Positions 1 through 8,035 of a DNA stretch of 47,167 bases are shown in pieces. Source of the stretch: Streptomyces sp. OfavH-34-F (lineage in GTDB: Bacteria > Actinomycetota > Actinomycetes > Streptomycetales > Streptomycetaceae); contig NZ_JAKRGC010000018.1 in assembly GCF_022347745.1 (NCBI RefSeq), positions 1-47,167 of the forward strand, read 5' to 3'. The notes beneath the pieces were generated by a model that was not told the origin of the DNA, did not search any database, and saw only the letters and a list, made by a program, of their open reading frames with translations. The translations under genes were made by a program, and so were the position numbers. Numbering within the stretch: position 1 is the stretch's first letter; each line of letters begins with the position of its first letter.

Positions 1-45
1 GAGCACTCCCGATGCTGGCCTGGCAAGTACCCCGGTGGCGTCGAA

Positions 46-118
46 ACTCGTGAACATCACCCGTCCGTGGTTCGGGGTGACTCCCAAACTCGTGAACAAC
101 TGACGTCAGGACTCGTGA
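46..118 (+). repeat. Three ACTCGTGA direct repeats ahead of CRISPR leader 1
   Basis: The 8-mer ACTCGTGA occurs at 46, 88 and 111; the first two copies extend to AAACTCGTGAAC. Spacing is 42 and 23 bp. The block lies just upstream of the first CRISPR leader and is absent in front of the second leader. It could be a protein-binding site cluster for transcription or spacer acquisition; this is inference. No gene is supported in 1-125. Confidence 0.5.
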
Positions 119-125
119 TTAAAGC

Positions 126-220
126 CACACCGAAGAAAAATGACCAAAATGCCCGTACTACGCCAGCGTGAACACCGGTCAACCAGGTCACGCTCCGGAA
201 ACGTCGCAGGCTACGCGGGC
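126..220 (+). promoter_or_regulatory. CRISPR leader, copy 1
   Basis: These 95 bp are identical to 1587-1681, and both copies end exactly where a perfect CRISPR repeat begins. The left part is A-rich (a GAAGAAAAATGACCAAAATG segment near 131-150), unusual for this GC-rich DNA and typical of CRISPR leaders. Repeats decay only at the far (right) end, so the array is polarised left to right and is probably transcribed on the plus strand. Confidence 0.8.
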
Positions 221-1501
221 CAACACTCCGGATCCCGTCCGGAGCACCACTGCGGCCTGTCGGGACAGCCCCGACACTGCGCCCCACCCCGTCCAACACT
301 CCGGATCCCGTCCGGAGCACCACTGCGGCCGCTGGACGTACCGGCCGGCGACGTCGCGCAGATGCCAACACTCCGGATCCCGTCCGGAGCACCACTGCGG
401 CCTGATCGGAAAGGGAGGTGTCGGCAGCGCGGGTCACCCAACACTCCGGATCCCGTCCGGAGCACCACTGCGGCGCCTTCGCTGGTCTCGCTCTGTGCGG
501 CCGGTGAGTCTGGGCCAACACTCCGGATCCCGTCCGGAGCACCACTACGGCGCCATGGCCGACTGCATGAGGCAGTCGTACTCCACCCCAACACTCCGGA
601 TCCCGTCCGGAGCACCACTGCGGCGTCGCCGTTATCCTCGCGATGTACGGAAGCACGCTCCCAACACTCCGGATCCCGTCCGGAGCACCACTGCGGCGCT
701 GGCGTGTGCCTGACCTACACGCCGGGATTCGGCACCAACACTCCGGATCCCGTCCGGAGCACCACTGCGGCCGTACGTCCGGGATGCCGCCGGGCGCAAG
801 TTCGGTCCCAACACTCCGGATCCCGGCCGAAACACCACTGCGGCCCCTTCGCGGCAGCGATCTGGGACGCGGCCCCCGTCCCAGCACTCCGGATCTCGTC
901 CGGAGCACCACTACGGCGGCGCGATCGTCGGAGTCCTCGGAACGAAATCCGCAGCCGACAGACCCGGGGGCCATCCGGATCGCCAGTGCGGCCAGCCCGC
1001 ATACACCGCACCGGCCGCCGAGTACCTGTCAACATTCCCGATTTCGCCGGGGCCACCACTGTGGCGGGTTCAAAGCCGCCGGCGGGGGCACGGACGGCCC
1101 CCTACACTCCGGTATTCTGTCCGGAGCACCACTACGGCGACGGAAAGATCGGCGGCGAACTCCGGGATCAGTACCAGCACTCCGGATCCCGTCCGGAGCA
1201 CCACTGCGGCGCCCTCTCATACGGAGCACTGCGGGCTGCGGCGGCTCTGCACTCCGGATCCCGTCCGGAACACCACTGCGGCGAGGTGGCGCCTTCGCGC
1301 GTTGTCGGCACGATCCGGGCCAGACACTCCGGATCCCGGCCGGAGCACCACTGCGGCAACTTCAGGGAGTCCTCGGTGGTCAGACCGACGGACCAACACT
1401 CCGGATTCTGTCCGGAGCACCACTACGGATTGAGGCCGACGACCGTTCCGAGCGCCTCGGTGGTCCAGCACTCCGGATCCCATCCGAAGCACCACCGCGG
1501 C
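221..1501 (+). CRISPR. CRISPR array 1: 18 repeats, 17 spacers
   Basis: Thirty-six-bp repeats start at 221, 294, 366, 439, 516, 589, 662, 736, 809, 882, 957, 1030, 1102, 1175, 1247, 1322, 1394 and 1466. Each begins CAACACTCCGGA and ends CACCACTGCGGC, with an internal stem CTCCGGA/TCCGGAG around a TCCCG loop. Spacers are 36-41 bp and mostly unrelated. The first four repeats are perfect; from 809 on they carry substitutions, and those at 957 and 1030 are strongly degenerate, as expected leader-distally. Repeat and spacer sizes resemble those of mycobacterial type III-A arrays, but subtype cannot be assigned because no cas gene is present in the window; cas genes could lie left of base 1. Long open frames through the array are artefacts. 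Confidence 0.9.
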
Positions 1502-1586
1502 TTACCGGAAGCGACGGACCGCTCTCCCCCGGTCAACGGGGCACCCACAGACCTCGGAACCACAAGCACGCCCCTAACCACCCCAT

Positions 1587-1681
1587 CACACCGAAGAAAA
1601 ATGACCAAAATGCCCGTACTACGCCAGCGTGAACACCGGTCAACCAGGTCACGCTCCGGAAACGTCGCAGGCTACGCGGGC
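1587..1681 (+). promoter_or_regulatory. CRISPR leader, copy 2
   Basis: This is an exact 95-bp copy of 126-220, lying 85 bp after the last repeat of array 1 and abutting the first perfect repeat of array 2. The identity, against heavy divergence of distal repeats, suggests a recent duplication, gene conversion or strong constraint. The 85 bp before it (1502-1586) hold no repeat or gene that I can recognise. Confidence 0.8.
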
Positions 1682-3029
1682 CAACACTCCGGATCCCGTC
1701 CGGAGCACCACTGCGGCCTGAACCCTGCGCAGCTCCTGAGCCAACTCGGTCAGGACCAACACTCCGGATCCCGTCCGGAGCACCACTGCGGCGCCGCTGC
1801 CGACACGGCCACCAGGACGCAGGCCGTGCCAACACTCCGGATCCCGTCCGGAGCACCACTGCGGCTGTGTGCTGGGGTGCACCAGCGACCTGGTGAACGC
1901 CCAACACTCCGGATCCCGTCCGGAGCACCACTGCGGCACCTCACGCTCTACGACGCTTTGTGCCTCTTCCGCCAACGAGCATCCGGATCCCGGCCGGAAC
2001 ACCACTGCGGCGAGGTGGCGCCTTCGCGCGTTGTCGGCACGATCCGGGCCAGCCACTCCGGATCCCGTCCGGAGCACCACTGCGGCCACACCACCGCCGT
2101 CAGCCCCGTACCGCCCACGGCCCAACACTCCGGATCCCGTCCGGAGCACCACTGCGGCGCCCTGGAGTCCCTCGCCCAGGCGGCCGACCCGGGCCCAACA
2201 CTCCGGATCCCCTCCGGAGCACCACTGCGGCTCGATGTCCACCGCGGATACGGGCTCGATCCACCCGCCAACACTCCGGATCTCGTCCGGAGCACCACTA
2301 CGGCTTCGACCAGCCGCCCGGTGCGCGCAGCTTCTCCGGCCAACACTCCGGATCCCGGCCGGAGCACCACTGCGGCAACTTCAGGGAGTCCTCGGTGGTC
2401 AGACCGACGGACCAACACTCCGGATTCTGTCCGGAGCACCACTGCGGCTCCCAGATGGTCTGGTAGGCGAACTTGCCCTACCGCCAGCACTCCGGATCCC
2501 GCCCGGAGCACCACTGCGGCCGCATGACGGCGAACTGCCGCCGTGCGGGCGGGATGCCAACACTCCGGATCCCGTCCGGAGCACCACTGCGGGCAGCGCG
2601 TCCTGATCTCGGAGAAGACCCGCGAGGACCTAACACTCCGGACTGTTCCGGAGCACTGCTGCGGCAAGCGGCTTGACGCGGTCGAGGAACGGCTGCGGCG
2701 GGCCAACACTCCGGATCCGGCCGGAGCACGACTGCGGCTATCGCATGGATGCGCTCAGAAACACGGGCGACAACCCGCCACTCCGGATCCCGTCCGGAGC
2801 ACCACCACGGCGGAACAATCGTCGGATCCCTGGCAACGGAATCTGCGGCCACCACTCCGGCCAGAGTCCGGAGCACCACTGTGGTGGGCTTCTGACGCTG
2901 GTCAATGTGCGAACGGGGTACCCCGATACTCCCGATCCCGTCCGGAGCGCCACCGCAGCATCCCACGCAGAACCTCGGTGATCCTCTCGTCCCTTGCACT
3001 CGGGATTCTGTCCGACGCATCACTGCAGC
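1682..3029 (+). CRISPR. CRISPR array 2: 19 repeats, 18 spacers
   Basis: Repeats start at 1682, 1757, 1830, 1902, 1976, 2051, 2123, 2196, 2269, 2341, 2413, 2485, 2558, 2631, 2704, 2776, 2850, 2924 and 2994, with the same consensus and stem as array 1; those at 2631 and 2704 are 35 bp. Spacers are 34-39 bp. The last four repeats are increasingly degenerate, the final one at 2994-3029 strongly so. The spacer at 2012-2050 is identical to 1283-1321, and 2377-2412 is identical to 1358-1393, and the flanking repeats share the same GGCCGGA substitutions. The two arrays therefore share ancestry as well as a leader. Confidence 0.9.
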
Positions 3030-3403
3030 GGTTCAGGTGCGCGGGCGCCTTCACGCGTTCGATGTGGCCGCGTTCGTGTCCCGATGGTGCCAACACCACA
3101 AACCCCCACAGCCCGAAGGGCTGCAGGGGCAGCCGATGAAGTTGACTACCGCCCGGATCGGGAGCGCAGCTCGAACACTGCTCGGTTGAAAAGCGAGCAG
3201 GCCCCGCCGCCTCGGCCTCCCCGCCGTCGCCTACTTCGCCTACTTCCTCATCTGCAGCGACCCCAGGCCGCCCCTGCCGCCCACTGGGCGGTGCACATCG
3301 CTTCAACGCACATGGCATCCCGGCGAAATCGTGCCCTAGAGCGGCATATACGAGTGCGACTGCGGGGCCGGCCACCACTGGAGCACCGACGTCAACCGCG
3401 GGA
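3030..3403. other. Decayed array tail and non-coding stretch
   Basis: Immediately after the last recognisable repeat, 3040-3070 resembles a diverged copy of the shared spacer at 1283 (common core GCGCCTTC-CGCGTT). The array may thus once have extended further. No convincing open reading frame is seen before the DUF6233-like fragment at 3404. Confidence 0.4.
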
Positions 3404-3511
3404 ATGCGGCAGCGGGTCATCAACCGGGACCAGGCCCGTGCGTTGCTGGCCGGTGGTGTCCGGGCGTGCACGCACTGCCGCCCGGACACCCGCCTCCGGA
3501 TGATGGAGTAG
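3404..3511 (+). pseudogene. 3' fragment of a DUF6233-like gene
   Basis: Thirty-five codons ending at TAG 3509 read through an ACTHCRPDTRL segment. This is the conserved C-terminus (A-C-x-H-C-R-P-D) of the small Streptomyces DUF6233 family, whose function is unknown. No matching N-terminal two thirds is found in this frame upstream. It is probably a decayed remnant. The assignment rests on remembered family motifs. Confidence 0.45.
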
Positions 3512-3551
3512 CGGGCGGACCGCGGGACCGCCCGTGAAGTAACCCTCGGTC

Positions 3552-3817
3552 TCAGTCAGCCTGTCCGGGTGGGCGTCCGTGTTCAGTGCCCGCGTAGCAG
3601 TCACCGGTGTGGACCTCCGACGGAGGCTGACCGACACCGATCCCGAGCTCGACAATCCAGTCCGGCACCAGCGGCCGCCGATCCTCGCCCTGCCGCCGCT
3701 CGGCTTCCCGCTGCTCGGCTCGGCTGCGGCGATGGCGGAGCGGATATGGCCAAGCCAGATGCTGACCTGCTGCTCTAGCGTGCGGAGCCGGGGCAAATCG
3801 GACGGGAGATCATACAT
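3552..3817 (-). pseudogene. Frameshifted DUF6233-like gene
   Basis: From ATG 3817 the minus strand reads MYDLPSDLPRLRTLEQQ and an SIWLGHIRSAIAAAE segment, the usual start of DUF6233 proteins. Near 3718 the reading must change frame to continue into AEQREAERRQGEDRRPLVP, then PDWIVELGIGVG and VHTGDCYAG, before a TGA at 3552. The family's Cys-rich C-terminus is missing. The frame change plus the early stop marks a pseudogene. It converges on the family fragment at 3404-3511, so this spot may once have held a pair. Function is unknown. Confidence 0.6.
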
Positions 3818-4034
3818 CCGTTCTAATATATGCCGGTACCGGCCCCTCCAGCGTCGAGGCAGGTGGTGGTGACCTCTGACAGTTGAGCTTGACCGTTTGC
3901 CGAGCGAGTCTGACCGGTTGGCTCCGGTCGCTGCCAGTGGCGGTGCCTGTCCCGGGTTCTCGCCCTCCTGTCGGTGATGATCGGTCCAGCGGGGCGCCTT
4001 GCGCGTCCGGCTACAGGCGATTCAAGGAGTGGAC

Positions 4035-4247
4035 ATGGCGGAGCGGCTGAACGGCGTCGTGAAGTGGTTCAACGAGGAAAAGGGGTACGGCTTCATCAGT
4101 CCGGAATCCGGTCCGGACCTGTTCGTGCACTTCAGGGCGATCCAGGGGAACGGTTTCAAGAGCCTCAAGGAAGGCCAGAAGGTGACCTTCGTTGCCGTGC
4201 AGGGCCAGAAGGGCATGCAGGCGGACGAGGTCCAGGCGGAGGGCTGA
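4035..4247 (+). CDS. Cold-shock protein (CspA family)
   Basis: This 70-residue protein is a single cold-shock domain, the normal length for bacterial Csp RNA chaperones that bind single-stranded RNA and DNA and melt secondary structure. RNP1 (KGYGFI, residues 16-21) and RNP2 (DLFVHF, residues 28-33) are both intact, as is the KWFNEEKG lead-in. The start is fixed by AAGGAG at 4024, five bases before ATG. It stands alone, with no gene on the same strand nearby. A long untranslated leader is possible, since the 200 bp upstream contain no gene. Streptomyces usually carry several paralogues, so a precise symbol is not given. Confidence 0.95.
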   Translation: MAERLNGVVKWFNEEKGYGFISPESGPDLFVHFRAIQGNGFKSLKEGQKVTFVAVQGQKGMQADEVQAEG

Positions 4248-4379
4248 GTACCGGCCGGACGTCCACTTACGTCGATGCGAATCCAGCGGGCCCGAACCCT
4301 GCCCCGGAAGAACCGGTGCCTGAAACGCCTGCGGCCCGAGTACCACAGACCTCGGACTGCGGCGCCTCGACGGTCTTGG

Positions 4380-5507
4380 TCATTCGGTGTCGTTCCCGGG
4401 CTGGGGCCGAGCTCCGACAGCCCGAACCCGCTGTGAGCGGTCGTACAGCGGCGCGCCCTCGGGGCCGCGGGTGTAGCCCTTCACCTCGCGGTGCTGGCAA
4501 CCGGGGCCGTGCTCGGCTCGGTTGGGGCAGCGGGTGTACTTCTTCACCGGGACGCGCACCTCGAGTGGTCCGCGCGCCACCACCTCGCGGTCCGGACGCC
4601 GCTGGACCGGGCCGGGCAGCGGGGCGTCCTCGTGGATCACTGACACCCGGCGTGGCCCGGTGATGCCAGCCCGCCGCTCCGCCCGCTGCCGGGCAGCGCT
4701 CTCCTCAACGTGCTCGACGCGCTGGGAGACCTCGCCGACGGTCCGTTCGCGGGGCAATTCGCGCAGCAGGCGCAGGGCAGCCAGCACCGGCCGGGCGTAG
4801 TGCCACGGGGTGGCGTCCCCTTCAAGCCGGTCCCTGGCTGGCAGTTCCCAGCCGTCCGGCAGGACGAGTTCGGCCAGCGGCAGCAGCGGGCCGATGTTGC
4901 CGCGCGGGCGCCCGTCCGGCCGGGCGGACAGCGCGTAGAAGGTGAGCCACCAGCCGCCGTCCCACGTGCCGCCGTCCCGTGTGGCATCGCGCAGCAGTTC
5001 GGTCTGAGCGGTGTCCCGGCCGTGCTGATCCCAGGACAGCCACCTGGATTCCCAGTCCCGGTCGCCGGGGGTCCAGCGCGACCACGAGGCAGCAACCAGT
5101 TTCCCGCCGTCGCCGGTCACCGCGTACGCCTCGGCGAACAGCGCGAAGCCGGCCTGGTTCTGCGGGGCGTCCTTCTCGTCGCCGGGCGGGACGGGGAAGC
5201 CATGGTCGATGCACACGTGGCTGAGGTCGGCCAGCGCGTACTCGCGGGCGGTGGCAGTCAGCCCTGGTCCGATCCAGCGCAGTTCGGCGGACGACAGCCG
5301 GGTGGTCTCTTCGGCGACCATGACCTCGGCGGCCTGCCGGCGTTCAGCGAGGGACTCCCAGGACGGCTCGATCCCGACCATCCGCTGCTCCAGCTTGCCC
5401 ATCTCGATCAGCGCCCGGGCAGTGTCGGTGCGGTAAAAGCGCAGCGTCTTGCGCTGCCAGTCCGGAAGCCGGATCGGAGACGGCGCGGGGTAGGCATACC
5501 GGTTCAC
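4380..5507 (-). CDS. Unknown accessory-element protein, 375 aa
   Basis: The start is GTG at 5507, overlapping the TGA of the upstream gene (GTGA), so the two are translationally coupled. I recognise no enzymatic motif. The middle is rich in Trp (SRWTPGDRDWESRWLSWDQ and GTWDGGWWLTFYAL), suggesting a folded soluble domain. The C-terminal 70 residues are basic and contain CPNRAEHGPGCQHR, a possible zinc-binding C-x9-C-x-H cluster, followed by KGYTRGPEGAPL, a tail I associate with hypothetical proteins of Streptomyces plasmids. A role in plasmid or island biology is only a guess from context. Codon use is normal for the region, so it is very likely a real gene. Confidence 0.75.
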   Translation of the reverse strand: MNRYAYPAPSPIRLPDWQRKTLRFYRTDTARALIEMGKLEQRMVGIEPSWESLAERRQAAEVMVAEETTRLSSAELRWIGPGLTATAREYALADLSHVCIDHGFPVPPGDEKDAPQNQAGFALFAEAYAVTGDGGKLVAASWSRWTPGDRDWESRWLSWDQHGRDTAQTELLRDATRDGGTWDGGWWLTFYALSARPDGRPRGNIGPLLPLAELVLPDGWELPARDRLEGDATPWHYARPVLAALRLLRELPRERTVGEVSQRVEHVEESAARQRAERRAGITGPRRVSVIHEDAPLPGPVQRRPDREVVARGPLEVRVPVKKYTRCPNRAEHGPGCQHREVKGYTRGPEGAPLYDRSQRVRAVGARPQPGNDTE

Positions 5508-5953
5508 GCCGTCAGCACCCCCAACGCCTCGGCGTAGCTGCGGCCGCGCGCGGACCAGGCCATGGCGTGCAGCACTCTGCGGGTGTCGTGCTCGTTCAGG
5601 CCGGGCAGCCGGTGCGCCAGAACTGCCGGGCAGCCGTCAAAGTCGAGCGCCCCGGCGATCCGGAGGACCATCAGCTGCGAGGTGGTGGTGCCCGCACGCA
5701 GCGGGTCCGGCTCGTCGGCGTCCGGCATCTCGTCCAGAACCTCCCAGACCGCTGGCCAGTCCACGGATGCCATGGCGTGGTCGTCTCCGATCCACTTCAC
5801 GAAGTCGCCGGCTTCCAGGCGTGGCAGCCACATCCCGTCGTCGCCGGTCAGCAGCCACACCGCGGCCTCCTGCGACCACGCTCCTCGCGCCCTGGCCGCC
5901 AGCGCGGCCTCCAGGCCCGTCGGCAGCTGGCCCGGGTCGCTCGCCTCGATCAC
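5504..5953 (-). CDS. Unknown protein, 149 aa, coupled to downstream gene
   Basis: This is the first gene of a two-gene minus-strand unit. The start is GTG at 5953, preceded by AAAGGAG about ten bases upstream. The protein is acidic, soluble and lacks signal or membrane segments; it contains QEAAVWLL, DFVKWIGDDHAMASVDW and AHRLPGLNEHDTRRVLHAMAW. I do not recognise a family. The four-base overlap with the 375-aa gene argues that the two products work together in equal amounts. Confidence 0.75.
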   Translation of the reverse strand: MIEASDPGQLPTGLEAALAARARGAWSQEAAVWLLTGDDGMWLPRLEAGDFVKWIGDDHAMASVDWPAVWEVLDEMPDADEPDPLRAGTTTSQLMVLRIAGALDFDGCPAVLAHRLPGLNEHDTRRVLHAMAWSARGRSYAEALGVLTA

Positions 5954-6314
5954 TGTCCAGCACTCCTTTCCGGCTTGGTTCGGCCGCCATTGTCCCGGCG
6001 TGCACTGACAGTCACAGAGCGTCTTTGCCCGCCTCGTCTCGCGGCACCTGGCAGCGCGCCAGCCGGATGCCGACGGGGGCCGGAACAGGTTCCTGGCTGG
6101 GCGACGATGTTCATGGAGCGTCCTTTCGGCTCGGCTTCAACGTGGCGCGTCATCGGGTTGGCGAGGTGGGCGGGCGGTGCGGTCGCCATTCCCACGTGGG
6201 GGCTCGCGGCCCGGAGATATGCGGGCGTGCCGCAGCCCACCCGCCTCGTCGCCGAGTGGCCTTCGCCCCTGCCGCCCGATAGGAGGTCAGGCGGAGTGAA
6301 CACCACAGGGCATG
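5954..6314. other. Intergenic region between divergent units
   Basis: This stretch holds the 5' side of the minus-strand pair and the sequence leading to promoter A. A minus-strand ATG near 6110 with an AAAGGA ahead of it opens a 54-codon Arg-rich frame, but its composition does not look like a conserved protein. I see no other gene. Confidence 0.4.
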
Positions 6315-6343
6315 TTGCTTAATTCTACGAGTTCGCATATTGT
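6315..6343 (+). promoter_or_regulatory. Island promoter copy A
   Basis: TTGCTT (6315) and TATTGT (6338) are separated by 17 bp containing AATTCTACGAG. This is one of six related elements (A-F) that all point into plus-strand genes of the island. Here it lies about 110 bp ahead of the DUF4262 gene. Confidence 0.65.
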
Positions 6344-6450
6344 TGTGGCAACTCGGCGCCCCTCCCTCAGCCGGAGAGGCCCCGAATCCAACCCATCCGC
6401 CGGCCCAGGGCGCGACCCCGGAGGACCCGGCACTCCCGAACGGATGATCA

Positions 6451-6918
6451 GTGCACCTCCCGATCCCCGCGGACACCCGCGCACGGATGGACGCCTACGT
6501 CAAGCGACTGCTGGCCCGCATCGACGAGGAGGGGTTCGCCATCCCCTTCATCCTGGCCGACCCCCACACCGGCGAGCCCTCGCTCGCATACACGGTCGGA
6601 CTGCATGTCAGCCAGGGCTACGAACTGGCAATCAGCGGGCTCCCCTACGAGGCAGCCTGCTCCGTACTGAACTCGCTGGCGGCACGGCTGCTTGAGCAGC
6701 AAGCTCCTCCGACCCAGGCCATGGAGGTCAAGGGCGCAGCCGGGGGCGGCTATTCACTGCTATTGAGGCGGGCGGAGAGCGCGGCGCCGTTCATCCTGGT
6801 GCGCACCGTCTATCGCCTCAACCCGCCCGTCTGGCAGGCGGTATGGCCGGATCGGGAGGGCCGATTCCCCGGCGATGCGGCGTGCACACTCTCAGGCGGG
6901 GCACAGCTGCTCCTCTGA
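6451..6918 (+). CDS. DUF4262 domain protein
   Basis: This 155-residue protein has the DUF4262 signature: a conserved AYTVGLH (residues ~50-56), a YELAISGLP segment and a downstream VYRLNPPVWQAVWPD block. The family is widespread in bacteria and plasmids; its biochemical activity is unknown to me. The GTG at 6451 is the only start giving the full domain, but the ribosome-binding site is weak. It is the sole gene between promoters A and B, so it is probably monocistronic. Confidence 0.75.
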   Translation: MHLPIPADTRARMDAYVKRLLARIDEEGFAIPFILADPHTGEPSLAYTVGLHVSQGYELAISGLPYEAACSVLNSLAARLLEQQAPPTQAMEVKGAAGGGYSLLLRRAESAAPFILVRTVYRLNPPVWQAVWPDREGRFPGDAACTLSGGAQLLL

Positions 6919-6947
6919 TTTCTTAATTCTATGATTCCACGTATGGT
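6919..6947 (+). promoter_or_regulatory. Island promoter copy B
   Basis: TTTCTT (6919) and TATGGT (6942) are spaced by 17 bp with AATTCTATGAT in the spacer. The element begins one base after the DUF4262 stop codon and faces the operon from 7011 to 8968. Confidence 0.6.
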
Positions 6948-7010
6948 CTAGACATTGGTTGCGGCACAACGCGCCGGTCCTCACGACGTCGGTCCCCTCG
7001 CGGCACAGCG

Positions 7011-7439
7011 ATGCGAGTGTCGGAACTTCTCAACCGTCTTGAGGAGCACCAGCGGGGGGCGATGCCGAGGTCGGTTCGTTCCTGTCCGGCGAGTGGGAAG
7101 GCGCCGAAGGACCCGTTGTGGGAGCCAAGTCCGACCGGGGCCACCAGCGGCACCGGCCCCGTCAGGGTGCTGCTCGAAGGGCACGACGAGGACCAGGACG
7201 CCCCGCAGTCGCCCTCCCAGCCCTCGCTGACGGTCCGCGACCTCATCGCGCGGCTCACCAACGTACAGACGAACACCGGAGATGTGCACGTCCAGCTCCT
7301 GATCACCGGGGAGGACCCCGACGGCGGCGAGCTCGGACCGATCACCGAGGTCAGCGCGATGCGCTGGGCCAGCACGACCCTCGACGGGGCCACGACGGCT
7401 TCGACCGCCATCACCATCTCGGGGCCGATCGGGAGGTGA
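7011..7439 (+). CDS. Unknown protein, 142 aa
   Basis: This is the first gene after promoter B. The C-terminal half (TVRDLIARLTNVQTN, GDVHVQLLITGEDPDG, GPITEVSAMRW) has a regular alpha/beta look and good codon bias. The N-terminal MRVSELLNRLEEHQRG resembles the TVRDLIARL helix, hinting at an internal duplication, and a low-complexity linker lies between them. No clear ribosome-binding site precedes ATG 7011, so the true start could be internal. No function can be assigned. Confidence 0.55.
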   Translation: MRVSELLNRLEEHQRGAMPRSVRSCPASGKAPKDPLWEPSPTGATSGTGPVRVLLEGHDEDQDAPQSPSQPSLTVRDLIARLTNVQTNTGDVHVQLLITGEDPDGGELGPITEVSAMRWASTTLDGATTASTAITISGPIGR

Positions 7440-7511
7440 CCGGCCCGCGACGGACCTCCACCGCCCCGGGGCCGCCCCACCTCCGGTCCCACATCACCTA
7501 CAGGAGTAGCC

Positions 7512-7682
7512 ATGTCCTTGCCCCAGCCCAGCATCAGCGGAACGCAGCGTCGACCGTTCCTGCCCCAAGAACTCGACGAGCCGTGCGAGGGCTGCTTCGC
7601 TCCGGCCGGCTCGTACTGCCATCCAGGATGCGACTGCGGCTACACCGCTGAAGACGCCCGGGCCGACGCCGCTCACGGGTGA
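7512..7682 (+). CDS. Small Cys-rich protein, 56 aa
   Basis: ATG 7512 follows a good CAGGAG ribosome-binding site. The 56 residues contain CEGC followed 11 residues later by CHPGCDC, five or six Cys in a pattern that could hold a zinc ion or iron-sulfur cluster. Codon use fits the neighbours and the gene sits in the promoter B operon between two other small genes. Family and function are unknown to me. Partner or regulatory roles are possible but unsupported. Confidence 0.6.
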   Translation: MSLPQPSISGTQRRPFLPQELDEPCEGCFAPAGSYCHPGCDCGYTAEDARADAAHG

Positions 7683-7767
7683 TCAGCCACGCCCGACCCG
7701 GCCATGCACCGGTCCCCAGCGCTTCGCCGCCCGCGCTACCACCACCCCCATCCCGCACGGAGGCCCA

Positions 7768-7950
7768 GTGCGCATGCTGCTCCCCGCCACCCGCCCGGGA
7801 AACCGGGGCGGGTGTGTCCGGGCCCGCCAAGGATGCACCTGCTTCTACTACACCTTCGCCCGGGGACGGGCGAAGGCGGCAGAGCGACGGATCGCCCGCC
7901 GGATCGAGTCACGCCGCTGGCGGCGGGACGAAGCCGAGCAGGACACCTGA
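7768..7950 (+). CDS. Small basic protein with CTCFYYTFARGR motif, 60 aa
   Basis: GGAGG at 7759-7763 precedes both GTG 7768 and an in-frame ATG at 7774; the ATG has the better spacing (10 nt), so the protein may be 58 residues. It contains GCTCFYYTFARGRAKAAE followed by an Arg-rich helix. I believe similar small proteins occur in Streptomyces plasmids. The basic helix could bind nucleic acid, but no function is known. Confidence 0.55.
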   Translation: MRMLLPATRPGNRGGCVRARQGCTCFYYTFARGRAKAAERRIARRIESRRWRRDEAEQDT

Positions 7951-8035
7951 CCGCTGCGCCGACCAGCCAGCCCTGCCCCGGGGCTCTCCTCCTCGTGCCG
8001 GGACTGCCCTGGCACGCACCGAGATCGGACTTCTC

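Noticed and set aside
140..2527. Long open frame (795 codons) across the repeats, with overlapping frames on both strands
   Set aside because: The frame results from stop-free 36-bp repeats; repeat spacing of 71-77 bp rotates the repeat through all registers, and the product is a string of repeat translations, not a protein.
221..3029. Tandem-repeat protein gene or ordinary minisatellite
   Set aside because: Unique spacers of near-constant length, a duplicated leader, an internal repeat stem and one-sided repeat decay are CRISPR properties.
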